From RUG14300 sp964391805 (GTDB taxonomy: Bacteria > Bacillota > Clostridia > Christensenellales > CAG-1252), in contig CAYMNK010000004.1 in NCBI GenBank assembly GCA_964391805.1, positions 1 to 64,000 of the forward strand: a DNA stretch of 64,000 nt. Reading direction: 5' to 3'. Under the pieces are notes generated by a model. The model worked only from the letters and a program-made list of their open reading frames with translations, was not told where the DNA came from and ran no database searches. Below are positions 31,530-40,319 of this stretch, one piece after another (the first letter of the stretch is position 1; every line of letters starts with the position of its first letter). A program made the translations under genes and the position numbers.

Positions 31530-32701
31530 AATTCTTTTACTTTATCCAAAATCACATTAGCAACTTCGGCTTTTGGCATCTTATCGTATTCGAACACCGA
31601 ACCATCCTTGGCGATTATAGTTACAATGTTTGTATCCACGCAAAATCCCGCACCAACCTGCGTTACATCGTTAGCTACAACGAGATCGGCATTTTTGGAA
31701 ACGAGCTTACCCTTGGCATTTTCTAATAGATTTTCGGTTTCGGCAGAAAATACTACAAGAATACGATCACCTTTAATTTTACCTACAGCCTTGGCTATAT
31801 CAGGTGTTTTCTTAAGTTCAAGTATAAATGATTCGCTCTTAATCTTATTATCCGCTATCCTAACGGGAGTATAATCGGCAGGAGCTGCCGCCTTAATAAT
31901 AATATCAGAATTTTTGGTAGCATCGATAACCACATTATACATATCTTCGGTACTCGTTACATCGATGCGTTTAATATAATCAGGAACAGGTGCGGAAACT
32001 CGTCCGCATACCAATGTAACGTCCGCGCCTCTCAAATATGCTTCATCCGCAATGGCAATTCCCATTTTACCACTCGAAAAATTGGATAAATATCTAACAC
32101 CGTCAATAGTTTCAACGGTGGCACCGGCAGTAACGAGCACACGCTTACCCTCATAATCGGGATTGACCTTGAGAAGATTTAGAACATATTCAACTATAGT
32201 CTCAGGCTCGGGCAATCTACCGCTTCCCACATCTCCGCAAGCGAGTTGACCGCTCTCCGATTCGATAAAGTATGCTCCGCTGTTACGAAGTGTCTCAACG
32301 TTTTTTAAGTAATGCTCATCGGTAAGCATACCCGTATTCATAGCAGGTGCAAAAACCTTGATACCTTTACAAGCCATTACTGTAGTAGATAGCATATCAT
32401 CGGCAATACCATTGGCAACCTTACCTATAAAATTCGCAGTGGCCGGTGCAATAAGTACCAAATCGGACCTTTTTGCCAATGAAATATGCTCCACCTCAAA
32501 AGGAAAATCACGTGAGAACATATCCGTTATCACGCGATTCCCCGACATCGTCTCCATAGTCAACGGTGTAATAAATTTGGTAGCAGAATCGGTCATCACA
32601 ACGGTGACGTCAACGCCCGCCTTTCTTAATCTCGATGCAATGGTAGGAGCTTTATAAGCGGATATACCGCCGGTAACTCCTAATAGCACTCTCTTCCGCA
32701 T
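31514..32701 (-). CDS. coaBC: Bifunctional phosphopantothenoylcysteine decarboxylase/synthetase
   Basis: Joins cysteine to 4-phosphopantothenate and decarboxylates the product in CoA synthesis. The 395-residue fusion has a flavoprotein CoaC half (GVTGGISAYKAPTIAS at the start, APAMNTGM, and the SGQLACGDVGSGRLPEP lid with the catalytic Cys) and a CoaB half (VLVTAGATVETIDGVRYLSN). In the same window coaX supplies the preceding step. Position between rpoZ and priA matches Bacillus. Confidence 0.96.
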   Translation of the reverse strand: MRKRVLLGVTGGISAYKAPTIASRLRKAGVDVTVVMTDSATKFITPLTMETMSGNRVITDMFSRDFPFEVEHISLAKRSDLVLIAPATANFIGKVANGIADDMLSTTVMACKGIKVFAPAMNTGMLTDEHYLKNVETLRNSGAYFIESESGQLACGDVGSGRLPEPETIVEYVLNLLKVNPDYEGKRVLVTAGATVETIDGVRYLSNFSSGKMGIAIADEAYLRGADVTLVCGRVSAPVPDYIKRIDVTSTEDMYNVVIDATKNSDIIIKAAAPADYTPVRIADNKIKSESFILELKKTPDIAKAVGKIKGDRILVVFSAETENLLENAKGKLVSKNADLVVANDVTQVGAGFCVDTNIVTIIAKDGSVFEYDKMPKAEVANVILDKVKELWLQK

Positions 32702-32895
32702 TACTCTTTAAGTATAACTACTTTATCGTCGTAGATCTCTTTTGCTGCAACGGAAATAGGCTTCAACTTTTGCTCTCTTAAGCGATCCCCTTCCTGTTGC
32801 ATAAGGTCACGTGCTCTCTTAGATACAGCACAAACCAATTCGTAACGACAGTCAGCCTTTTTAATGATTTTATCAATAGGTGGATCAATTAACAT
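32701..32895 (-). CDS. rpoZ: RNA polymerase omega subunit
   Basis: A 64-residue chaperone-like subunit that folds around the beta-prime C terminus. The block KADCRYELVCAVSKRARDLM is the family core, and KPISVAAKEIYDDKVVI the typical end. It overlaps gmk by 7 bp and coaBC by 1 bp, the order found throughout Firmicutes. Confidence 0.95.
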   Translation of the reverse strand: MLIDPPIDKIIKKADCRYELVCAVSKRARDLMQQEGDRLREQKLKPISVAAKEIYDDKVVILKE

Positions 32896-33527
32896 ATATC
32901 TTCTCCTTTCTTTAATTTCTCTATTTTTTCGAGATGTCTACTTGCGACATATTCTTCACATCGAACACCTTCGCTTTCGGCCTCTACGATTTGTTCAACA
33001 GCATTTACCGCATCCTCGAGTGCATCGTTCAAGACGATATAATCGTATTGATCTGCAGTATTAAGTTCTTTAATAAAATCCGCATTCCTTCTCTCAAACG
33101 TTTCAGGTGTCTCACTACCACGCTTCCATAGACGGTCCTTAAGAGCATCAAAACTGCGAGGAATAACAAAGATCATTACAGCCTCAGGATACATTTTCTT
33201 AATATTCATGGCACCGATAGGTTCTATATCCAGCAACACATTATGTCCGCCATTCATAATTCGATTAAGTTCTGACTTAAGGGTACCATAACTCGAATTA
33301 TACTTTCTTACATATTCGACAAATTCATTATTCTCTACCAATGCATCAAACTTTGCTTGGTCGATAAAATAATAATGGACGCCGTCGATTTCTCCATTTC
33401 TTGGAGAACGTGTCGTAGCGCTTACCGAAAGTTCGATATTGGAATGGTTACTCCTTATCGCACCACTAATCGTACCTTTGCCAACGCCGGACGGACCGGA
33501 TAAAACTAAAATAATGCCTTTCTTCAT
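32889..33527 (-). CDS. gmk: Guanylate kinase
   Basis: Phosphorylates GMP to GDP. The 212-residue protein has the P-loop LSGPSGVGKGTISGA (about 9-23), SVSATTRSPRNGEIDGVHYYF for GMP binding and the LLDIEPIGAMNIKKMYPEA stretch; the usual Asp-Gln after LDI is Glu-Pro here. The Bacillus remA gene, which normally precedes gmk, is missing: yicC stands 3 bp upstream. Confidence 0.96.
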   Translation of the reverse strand: MKKGIILVLSGPSGVGKGTISGAIRSNHSNIELSVSATTRSPRNGEIDGVHYYFIDQAKFDALVENNEFVEYVRKYNSSYGTLKSELNRIMNGGHNVLLDIEPIGAMNIKKMYPEAVMIFVIPRSFDALKDRLWKRGSETPETFERRNADFIKELNTADQYDYIVLNDALEDAVNAVEQIVEAESEGVRCEEYVASRHLEKIEKLKKGEDIC

Positions 33528-33530
33528 ATG

Positions 33531-34409
33531 CTATTCTATATTTTGTATCTGTTCACGTAGCTTTTCGATCTCGTTTTTCAATTCTACCACACACTTGGTA
33601 ATATCGGTAAAGTTTGCCTTACTTCCAATGGTATTGACCTCTCTATTCATCTCTTGAACCAAGAAATCAAGCTTTTTACCGATAGGTTGTTCGGAACAAG
33701 TCATTTCGACAAACTGAGAAATATGGGAAAATAGTCTATTTATCTCTTCATCAATATTTACCCTATCGGAAAAAGTAGCAACTTCTGTAAGAAGTTTAGA
33801 CTCGTCCGGAGTAGTTTCACGAAGATATTCTTGAACTCTGTTCTTGAGTTTTTCTCTATATATATCGACAACTTTTGGTGCTAAAATTGTTACCGTTTGT
33901 GCATGATCGGATATAACATTGAGATGCTTAAGAATTACTGTTCTAAGACTCTCGCCCTCTGTCGATCTCATGGAGATCAACCCGTCAACCGCGGATTTAA
34001 CGGCTGAAGCAATCACTTCAAGCATTTCCTCTTGATTATCGTCGTTTTGTTTCTCAACCAACACACCGGGAAGTTTGAATAACTCACCGACCGTCAAATC
34101 ATTTTCTACTCCGTATTTGACGGATATTCCGTTGGCGATTCCTAAGTAAGACTCCATTTGAGAGTAATTAACACTATATTCCTTAGCGGAAACAATACCG
34201 GAGTTATAAACGCTGATAAAACAATCGATGTGTCCACGCGACAGTCTCGATTGTAAAATCTTACGAATAGAATCTTCTGCATAGGCTATAAAAGACGGCA
34301 TTTTAAACGAGATATCTAAAAATCTGTGATTTACAGACTTTAACTCTACAGTAACCGTCTTAGTGCCGATAGTCGCTTCTCCTTTTCCGTATCCGGTCAT
34401 ACTCTTCAT
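33531..34409 (-). CDS. yicC: YicC/YloC-family endoribonuclease-like protein
   Basis: A 292-residue protein of a family linked to RNA turnover; Escherichia coli YicC is reported as an endoribonuclease. Family blocks are MKSMTGYGKGE at the start, KSVNHRFLDISFKMP, and the C-terminal GKKLDFLVQEMNREVNTIGSK. The ATG at 34409 has GGGAGAG upstream; an ATG 20 codons earlier would add an unrelated Lys/Phe-rich stretch. First gene of the conserved operon. Confidence 0.93.
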   Translation of the reverse strand: MKSMTGYGKGEATIGTKTVTVELKSVNHRFLDISFKMPSFIAYAEDSIRKILQSRLSRGHIDCFISVYNSGIVSAKEYSVNYSQMESYLGIANGISVKYGVENDLTVGELFKLPGVLVEKQNDDNQEEMLEVIASAVKSAVDGLISMRSTEGESLRTVILKHLNVISDHAQTVTILAPKVVDIYREKLKNRVQEYLRETTPDESKLLTEVATFSDRVNIDEEINRLFSHISQFVEMTCSEQPIGKKLDFLVQEMNREVNTIGSKANFTDITKCVVELKNEIEKLREQIQNIE

Positions 34410-34440
34410 CGGTATATCTCTCCCAAAACAACTTTTAACT

Positions 34441-34469
34441 ATTATAAAACATTTTTTATTAATTTGCAA
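34441..34469 (-). promoter_or_regulatory. Sigma-A promoter of the yicC-to-spoVM operon
   Basis: On the minus strand TTGCAA (34469-34464), 17-bp spacer and a perfect TATAAT (34446-34441). The predicted start is near 34434, 25 nt above the yicC ATG. No other clear promoter or terminator was seen before the stem-loop at 24155-24121, so eleven or twelve genes may be one transcript. Confidence 0.75.
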
Positions 34470-34489
34470 TAATTTTTATAATAGTTTAA

Positions 34490-34528
34490 ATATAAAAAAG
34501 CAAGACATACATTATCTGTTTTGCTTTT
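34490..34528 (-). terminator. Terminator after ligA
   Basis: AAAAGCAA (34528-34521 read on the minus strand) pairs with TTGCTTTT (34503-34496), with further partial pairing inside the 17-nt interior, and runs into a T-rich tail. It ends the long minus-strand run just above the yicC promoter. Confidence 0.6.
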
Positions 34529-34544
34529 ATACAATAAAAATATA

Positions 34545-36485
34545 CTACGAGTTTATCCTTCTAATAAATTCAGCCTCGTCTATTAACTCGATATTTGCTT
34601 TTTTTGCCTTGTCAAGTTTACTACCCGCATTCTCACCATATACGACGAGATTTACGGATTTAGTTACGGTATCGCTTACCGAACCGCCTAAAGATTTAAT
34701 GATGGCTTGTGCTTCGTTTCTCTTATAAGCCGATAAAGTACCTGTTACAACTACAATTTTTTCACTAAATACACCTTCCGAAATTTCTTCTTGCTCGAAC
34801 TCCAGTCCTATGGCAAGTAATTTATCAATTTCCTGAATATTATTCTCATTCGCGAAGAAATCAACTACAGACGAAGCCATAATCAATCCGAAGTCGTCTA
34901 AATCAACCAAAATCTCAATCGTTGCCTCTCTCAATGCATCAAGTGTTTTAAAAGTATCGGCGAGTTGCGAAGCCGTCTTTTTGCCTATGTTAGCTATACC
35001 TATGCCCATCAAGAACCTTGCAAGCGTGGTATGTTTACTCTCCTGAATAGACCTAAATAGATTTTCGGCTTTTTTCTCTTTAAACCCATCCAATGTTAAT
35101 AATTTATCGATGGTTAATCCATACAAATCTGAAGGATGTTTTATATCGAGATCGGTACATAGTTGCTCGACGGTTTTTGTGCTCAATCCTTCAATATCCA
35201 GTGCGTCTTTAGATGCGTAATGGGATATTGCTTCAACTCGCTGTTTTAAGCAGTCTAACCCTGTGCAATACAAGAAAAATCCTCTTTGCTCAATAGGTGA
35301 ACCACAGACCGGACAGGTATCGGGAATGGATACCATAGTTGAGTTATTTGTATGTTCTGCCACTCCTAAAATTTCGGGAATAACATCTCCGGAACGACGA
35401 ATAAATACTTTACTGCCTATCTTTAAATCTTTACGCAAAATCTCCGAAATATTGCTCAATGTTGCTCTTCTAACGGTAACACCGCCAATGTCGACAGGCT
35501 CAACCTCCGCAACGGGATTTATTTTTCCTGTACGTGATACTTGCCATACAACGTTTTTTAGTATAGTAACGGCTTCTTCGGCTTTAAATTTATATGCAAG
35601 TGCCCATTTGGGAAACTTTTCGGTAAAGCCTAATTCATTACGATGATGTACGCTATCCACTTTGAGAACCATTCCGTCAATAAGAAAATTCAAAGACGGT
35701 CTAACTTCTTCTGCTTCGTCTAAAAGCTTACCTATATCCGTTTCTGCCGAAATTTCTTTAAAATAAATATTGGAATCGAAGCCACAATTCACGAGAAATT
35801 CATGCATTTCGTGCTGGTATTCAAAATCAATACCGTCGTGATATCCTATATTATATGCAGTAAAACTAAGTTTTCTTTTCTTAGTTTCGTTTGCATCGAG
35901 GTTTCTCAATCCGCCTGCCGCAGCATTACGCGCATTTTTTAGTGGGATTTGAGCCGTCTCGTTATAATCCTTAAGCGAGGAGAGTTTCATATAACATTCG
36001 CCGAGTATGTCGATACTTCCTTTAAACGGAATTGTGGGTAATACGCCCTCTACCGTTAAAGCCTGCTCGGTAACTATCTCTCCCTCAATACCATCGCCTC
36101 TTGTCGTCGCTCTAATTAGTTTGCCTCTTTCATAGCTGAGATTAAGCGTAAGTCCGTCAAACTTATATTCAAGGGTAAGCATTGTATTATCTCCGCACTC
36201 GGTGCGAATCTTATCAATCCACTCTATAACCCCCTCTTTAGTTTTGGTTTTATCCAAACTATATAAGCGTTCCTTGTGCTTATAACTTTCAAAGCCTTTT
36301 GATGTATTGCCCCCGACTCTTTTTGTTGGTGAATCGGGTAAAACTACACCATACTCTTTTTCAAGATCCAAAAGTTCATCATACAATTTATCGTATTCCT
36401 CGTCGGAAACGGTAGGAGAATCTAATTCATAATACTCCTTAGCGTATCTATTGAGTAATTCTACTAATTCAATCATTCTTTCCAT
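34545..36485 (-). CDS. ligA: NAD-dependent DNA ligase LigA
   Basis: Seals nicks in replication and repair using NAD. The 646-residue protein has the Ia-type YKHKERLYSLDKT block, the adenylated Lys in LEYKFDGLTLNL (KxDG), an OB fold, the four-Cys zinc finger CPVCGSPIEQRGFFLYC ending in LDC, helix-hairpin-helix repeats and a C-terminal BRCT domain. It follows pcrA by 2 bp, the usual pcrA-ligA pair. Confidence 0.97.
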   Translation of the reverse strand: MERMIELVELLNRYAKEYYELDSPTVSDEEYDKLYDELLDLEKEYGVVLPDSPTKRVGGNTSKGFESYKHKERLYSLDKTKTKEGVIEWIDKIRTECGDNTMLTLEYKFDGLTLNLSYERGKLIRATTRGDGIEGEIVTEQALTVEGVLPTIPFKGSIDILGECYMKLSSLKDYNETAQIPLKNARNAAAGGLRNLDANETKKRKLSFTAYNIGYHDGIDFEYQHEMHEFLVNCGFDSNIYFKEISAETDIGKLLDEAEEVRPSLNFLIDGMVLKVDSVHHRNELGFTEKFPKWALAYKFKAEEAVTILKNVVWQVSRTGKINPVAEVEPVDIGGVTVRRATLSNISEILRKDLKIGSKVFIRRSGDVIPEILGVAEHTNNSTMVSIPDTCPVCGSPIEQRGFFLYCTGLDCLKQRVEAISHYASKDALDIEGLSTKTVEQLCTDLDIKHPSDLYGLTIDKLLTLDGFKEKKAENLFRSIQESKHTTLARFLMGIGIANIGKKTASQLADTFKTLDALREATIEILVDLDDFGLIMASSVVDFFANENNIQEIDKLLAIGLEFEQEEISEGVFSEKIVVVTGTLSAYKRNEAQAIIKSLGGSVSDTVTKSVNLVVYGENAGSKLDKAKKANIELIDEAEFIRRINS

Positions 36486-36487
36486 AA

Positions 36488-38665
36488 TTAATCTCCTATT
36501 ACCGTTATAGGTGCTATCGTGATATCTAAATTCTTGATACCTACTCCGTCAAAAGCAATTGACGCAACATTACCTTTGAGTTGAATCACGACACCTTCAC
36601 CGAACTTTTTGTGGTTAACCTTTTGTCCCATGCGCAATGTGGGAATTGAGGTTTTCGGTTTATTGGTTGTATACTGTACCTGATATTTAGCTTCTTGTGG
36701 TTTTTGATTGTTATTTATCCTTGGCGCCTGTGTGGAAGTTTTCTTTGTCGACTGTGGCAATGCACCCATAAGTTTTGTTTTTATTTCGGTAAGGAATCTA
36801 CTTTCTCTGTTTTGTTCCTTTTTACCGAATCTAAATCTCTCCCAAACCGAGGTCATATACAACTTTTTACGAGCCCTAGTAATCGCAACATACATTACTC
36901 GACGTTCTTCTTCAATTTCGGCATCCGATTTATATAGCGCACCTGCGGGGAATACATTCTCCTCTAATCCGATTATAAAGACAGTATTAAACTCCAATCC
37001 TTTAACTGCATGAACCGTTGCAACCGAAACGTAATCGTCATTTTGAATTTCGTCGGTATCGCTCATAAGGGATACATTTTCGAGAAAGTCATTTATGGAT
37101 GAACCATGATTAGTTTTCTCGAATTCGGCAATGGCATTAACCAATTCTTCTAAGTTCATTCGCCTATTATAGTCATCCTCATCGGTTCCCGAATAAAGAA
37201 GAGAAAAGCCCGCTCTATCGATTATGTACTTAGTTAGCTCTGTAACGGTCATAGCCAACGAATTATGATATATATCGTTATATAAATCAATAAATACTTT
37301 AAGTTTTTTAGCTGCGGTAGGATTGAGATAGGATAATGCAATATTTCCGAAAAGTGCCTCGCTTATCGAAATATTATAGGATTTACACACTTCGAGTAGT
37401 TGATTGATAACAGTATCGCCTATACCGCGTTTCGGTGTGTTAATAATTCTAAGCATCGCTTCATTATCGTGAGGATTAACCAATACTCTTAGATATGCCA
37501 AAACATCCTTAATTTCCTTACGGTCAAAAAACTTCATACCGCCGAATACTTTATAGGGTATACCGTAAGAAGTTAATCTTTCCTCAATTTTATTGGTCAA
37601 TGCGTTCAAACGAACAAGTACGGCAAAATCGGATGGTCTGCTACCGGCTTCGATTTGCGATGCAATGGTTCTCACTACAAACTCAGCCTCATCTATATCC
37701 GAACCGAGTTTACGAATAACCACATTTTCACCGGCACCGTCTTTAGTCCAAAGCACCTTACCATATCTAAGTTTATTAAATGATATAAGTGCATTACCGG
37801 CTTTCAGAATATTACCGGTACTACGATAATTTTGTTCAAGTTTAATGACTTGCGAATTTGGAAAATCCTTTTCGAAATTGAAAATATTACTTACATCTGC
37901 GCCACGCCAACCATAGATACTTTGATCTTCATCGCCAACTGCAAATATATTACCGTGAATACTTGCAAGCATTTTAACAAGTAAATACTGTATCTTGTTT
38001 GTATCTTGGTATTCGTCAACGTGAATGTATGTAAATCTTTCGGCATAATACTCCAAAACATCGGGGCACATCATAAACAATTTAACAGTTTTAACCAAAA
38101 GATCATCGTAATCAAGGGCATTATTTGCATAAAGTTCCTCTTCATATGCGGAATACACGTCACAAATAACATCTGCGTTGTTTGCACTGCATTCTAATGC
38201 GTATTTTTGAGGCTCCATACCGTGATTCTTTGCATTGGATATATGCCACAAACATGTATTTAGAAGTGTTTTCTCCTCTAAATGTTTGTTTTGGAGTATT
38301 CTCTTAACAACTCTTGTTGATTCTAAATCACCATAGATAGAATAATTCTTATCATATCCAATTCTATCTATATGTTGACGCAACACCCTTGCACAAAAAG
38401 AGTGGAATGTTGACACCCAAAGTCCGTTAATCCTCGAACAGAGCTTTTCAAGTCTTTCCTTCATTTCGGCTGCAGCCTTGTTAGTAAAAGTTATAGCAAG
38501 AATATTGAAGGGCGAAACTTCTAATTCGTCAATCAAATATGCAATTCTATACGTTAAAACTCTGGTTTTTCCGCTTCCTGCTCCTGCTACGACCAAAACA
38601 CCGCCTTCGGTTGTTTTTACGCCTTTTATTTGTTGTTCGTTGAGTAAACTTTCAAGCTCCATCAT
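36488..38665 (-). CDS. pcrA: UvrD/PcrA-type DNA helicase
   Basis: A superfamily 1 3'-5' helicase for repair and conflict resolution. The 725-residue protein shows LNEQQIKGVKTTEGGVLVVA, Walker A in GAGSGKTRVLTYR, TFTNKAAAEMKERL, VDEYQDTNKIQY (Walker B), GDEDQSIYGWRGA, LEQNYRS, VHAVKGLEF and YVAITRARKKLYM. The C-terminal Tudor-like domain (GQKVNHKKFGEGVVIQL) is typical of PcrA. Two ATGs in tandem start it; a 36-codon ORF stops 9 bp upstream. Confidence 0.96.
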   Translation of the reverse strand: MMELESLLNEQQIKGVKTTEGGVLVVAGAGSGKTRVLTYRIAYLIDELEVSPFNILAITFTNKAAAEMKERLEKLCSRINGLWVSTFHSFCARVLRQHIDRIGYDKNYSIYGDLESTRVVKRILQNKHLEEKTLLNTCLWHISNAKNHGMEPQKYALECSANNADVICDVYSAYEEELYANNALDYDDLLVKTVKLFMMCPDVLEYYAERFTYIHVDEYQDTNKIQYLLVKMLASIHGNIFAVGDEDQSIYGWRGADVSNIFNFEKDFPNSQVIKLEQNYRSTGNILKAGNALISFNKLRYGKVLWTKDGAGENVVIRKLGSDIDEAEFVVRTIASQIEAGSRPSDFAVLVRLNALTNKIEERLTSYGIPYKVFGGMKFFDRKEIKDVLAYLRVLVNPHDNEAMLRIINTPKRGIGDTVINQLLEVCKSYNISISEALFGNIALSYLNPTAAKKLKVFIDLYNDIYHNSLAMTVTELTKYIIDRAGFSLLYSGTDEDDYNRRMNLEELVNAIAEFEKTNHGSSINDFLENVSLMSDTDEIQNDDYVSVATVHAVKGLEFNTVFIIGLEENVFPAGALYKSDAEIEEERRVMYVAITRARKKLYMTSVWERFRFGKKEQNRESRFLTEIKTKLMGALPQSTKKTSTQAPRINNNQKPQEAKYQVQYTTNKPKTSIPTLRMGQKVNHKKFGEGVVIQLKGNVASIAFDGVGIKNLDITIAPITVIGD

Positions 38666-38674
38666 AAATCTAAT

Positions 38675-38785
38675 CTAAATTTTATCTACTGCCTTTTTTA
38701 TCATGTTCTTACAGCCCTTAGTGCCTTTTGCGACGACTACGCCCAAAAGTGAGCCAGCAAGCATACCTATAACAAAATGCTTCAT
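38675..38785 (-). CDS. 36-aa glycine-zipper membrane peptide, function unknown
   Basis: Start ATG at 38785 follows a strong GGGAGGTGAC site. The peptide reads MKHFVIGMLAGSLLGVVVAK then GTKGCKNMIKKAVDKI: one membrane helix with GxxxGxxxG-like small residues, then an amphipathic basic helix. The layout resembles very short relatives of YtxH-like proteins, but the family is not certain. It stands between the cysteine desulfurase gene (62 bp) and pcrA (9 bp). A weak promoter (TATACT at 38818-38813) may lie above it. Confidence 0.6.
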   Translation of the reverse strand: MKHFVIGMLAGSLLGVVVAKGTKGCKNMIKKAVDKI

Positions 38786-38847
38786 ATGTCACCTCCCATA
38801 CTTAGTATGAGAAGTATACCGAGAAAATATTTATAGCTATAAAATGA

Positions 38848-39975
38848 TTATTTATTCTTTAATTCATTTAGTATTGCCGACAACACATCGATCACATAAT
38901 CGACTTCTTCAAAAGTATTTTCGTAACCGAATGAAAAGCGAATAGTACTTTTTGCATCGGTGTCGCTTAGTCCCATTGCCGATAAAACATGAGATGGTTC
39001 AAGCGATCCGGCGGTACACGCACTGCCTGCCGAAACTGCAATTCCCTTAAGGTCGAGTCTTGTCATTAACACAGTGGCTATAAAACCTTTGAAAGTAACG
39101 CTACTGATAGTTGGTACTCTATTCCTACCGTTAATAACGATATCAAAACCTATTTTGGATATTTTGTTTTCAAAATAATCTCTTATCTCGGTAATATGTT
39201 TGACACGCTCCCCATATGTACGACTCGTGTATTCTATAGCGCGGGCAAATCCTACAGCAAGAGGAACATTAGATGTACCGCCTCTTAGTGCAGACTCTTG
39301 CGAACCGCCTTCAATCAACGCCTTAATAGATATACCATCTTTAATGTATAAAAAGCCTATGCCTTTAGGACCACCGATTTTATGTGCCGATACAGTCATT
39401 AAATCGACACCGAGACGCGTTACATCGAGTGGAATCGTCGAAATTGCTTGTACGCAATCAGAATGAAAAACAACACCCTTACTGTGACAAATGTCGGAAA
39501 TTGCTTTTATTTCGTTGATTACGCCTGTTTCGTTATTAACATACATTATAGAAACCAAACACGTTTTCTCGTCGATTGCCTCGATTATACTATTAGGATC
39601 TATAGCACCGTCCGAACGTGGGTTTATGTAAACGACCTCGGCACCTAACTGCAAAAGAGTCTTTGTCGATGCCATTATAGCAGAGTGCTCTAATGCACTA
39701 ACAATAACTTTTTTCTTTTTCGAGGCAAGAAACACGCCCTTGAGTGCCCAATTGTCAGATTCGGTTCCACCTGAGGTAAAGAAAATTTCCTTAGGCTTTG
39801 CACCTATGGATTTTGCAATAATCTCTCTCGCATCGTCAAGACGAGCAACCGACTTACGCCCAAAAAGATGACTGCTGTTGGAATTACCGTAACAATCGGT
39901 ATACACCTCATTTATAGATGCAATCACCTCTTTTAGCATCGGTGTTGCTGCGGCGTAATCAAAGTATACCTTCAT
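38848..39975 (-). CDS. Cysteine desulfurase (NifS/IscS family)
   Basis: A PLP enzyme that takes sulfur from cysteine for Fe-S clusters or tRNA thiolation. The 375-residue protein has DYAAATPM at the start, TSGGTESDNWALKG, the PLP Lys in SAHKIGGPKGIGF and the catalytic Cys in GSACTAGSLEPSHVL. Length and the short active-site loop fit the NifS/IscS branch rather than SufS. No IscU or MnmA gene follows in the window. It is 12 bp after a thioredoxin gene. Confidence 0.93.
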   Translation of the reverse strand: MKVYFDYAAATPMLKEVIASINEVYTDCYGNSNSSHLFGRKSVARLDDAREIIAKSIGAKPKEIFFTSGGTESDNWALKGVFLASKKKKVIVSALEHSAIMASTKTLLQLGAEVVYINPRSDGAIDPNSIIEAIDEKTCLVSIMYVNNETGVINEIKAISDICHSKGVVFHSDCVQAISTIPLDVTRLGVDLMTVSAHKIGGPKGIGFLYIKDGISIKALIEGGSQESALRGGTSNVPLAVGFARAIEYTSRTYGERVKHITEIRDYFENKISKIGFDIVINGRNRVPTISSVTFKGFIATVLMTRLDLKGIAVSAGSACTAGSLEPSHVLSAMGLSDTDAKSTIRFSFGYENTFEEVDYVIDVLSAILNELKNK

Positions 39976-39987
39976 TTTTGCTATAAT

Positions 39988-40299
39988 CTATTCTATAAAA
40001 GCATCGAATATTTTTTTCAACTCGTCCTTTTGTTTTAGTCCGCTAAAAGACGAAACTTTTACGCCGTCCTTAAACAAATTTACATTAGGAATAAAGTCTA
40101 CGCGATATTGTCTCGCAAGGTCTCCGTCCTTATCGACATTGACCTTACAAAATACGATTTCAGGATAGTCGTTTGCAACGTCTTCAAGAATCGGTGCAAG
40201 CATTTTACAAGGCATACACCAATCGGCAAAAAAGTCACAAACTACATATTTATTCTCCGATATTAATGAGTTAAATTCTTCGGTGTTAACTATTTTCAT
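39988..40299 (-). CDS. Thioredoxin-like protein with WCMPC active site
   Basis: A 103-residue thioredoxin fold. The active site is FFADWCMPCKMLAPIL, with Met where thioredoxin 1 has Gly; this is a variant between thioredoxins and other oxidoreductases. DFIPNVNLFKDG carries the cis-Pro region, though the usual Ile-Pro-Thr is Ile-Pro-Asn. It lies between aspS (20 bp) and the cysteine desulfurase (12 bp), so reduction of that enzyme or its persulfide is a reasonable guess. Confidence 0.9.
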   Translation of the reverse strand: MKIVNTEEFNSLISENKYVVCDFFADWCMPCKMLAPILEDVANDYPEIVFCKVNVDKDGDLARQYRVDFIPNVNLFKDGVKVSSFSGLKQKDELKKIFDAFIE

Positions 40300-40319
40300 A
40301 TTATCTCCTTATGACTTGA

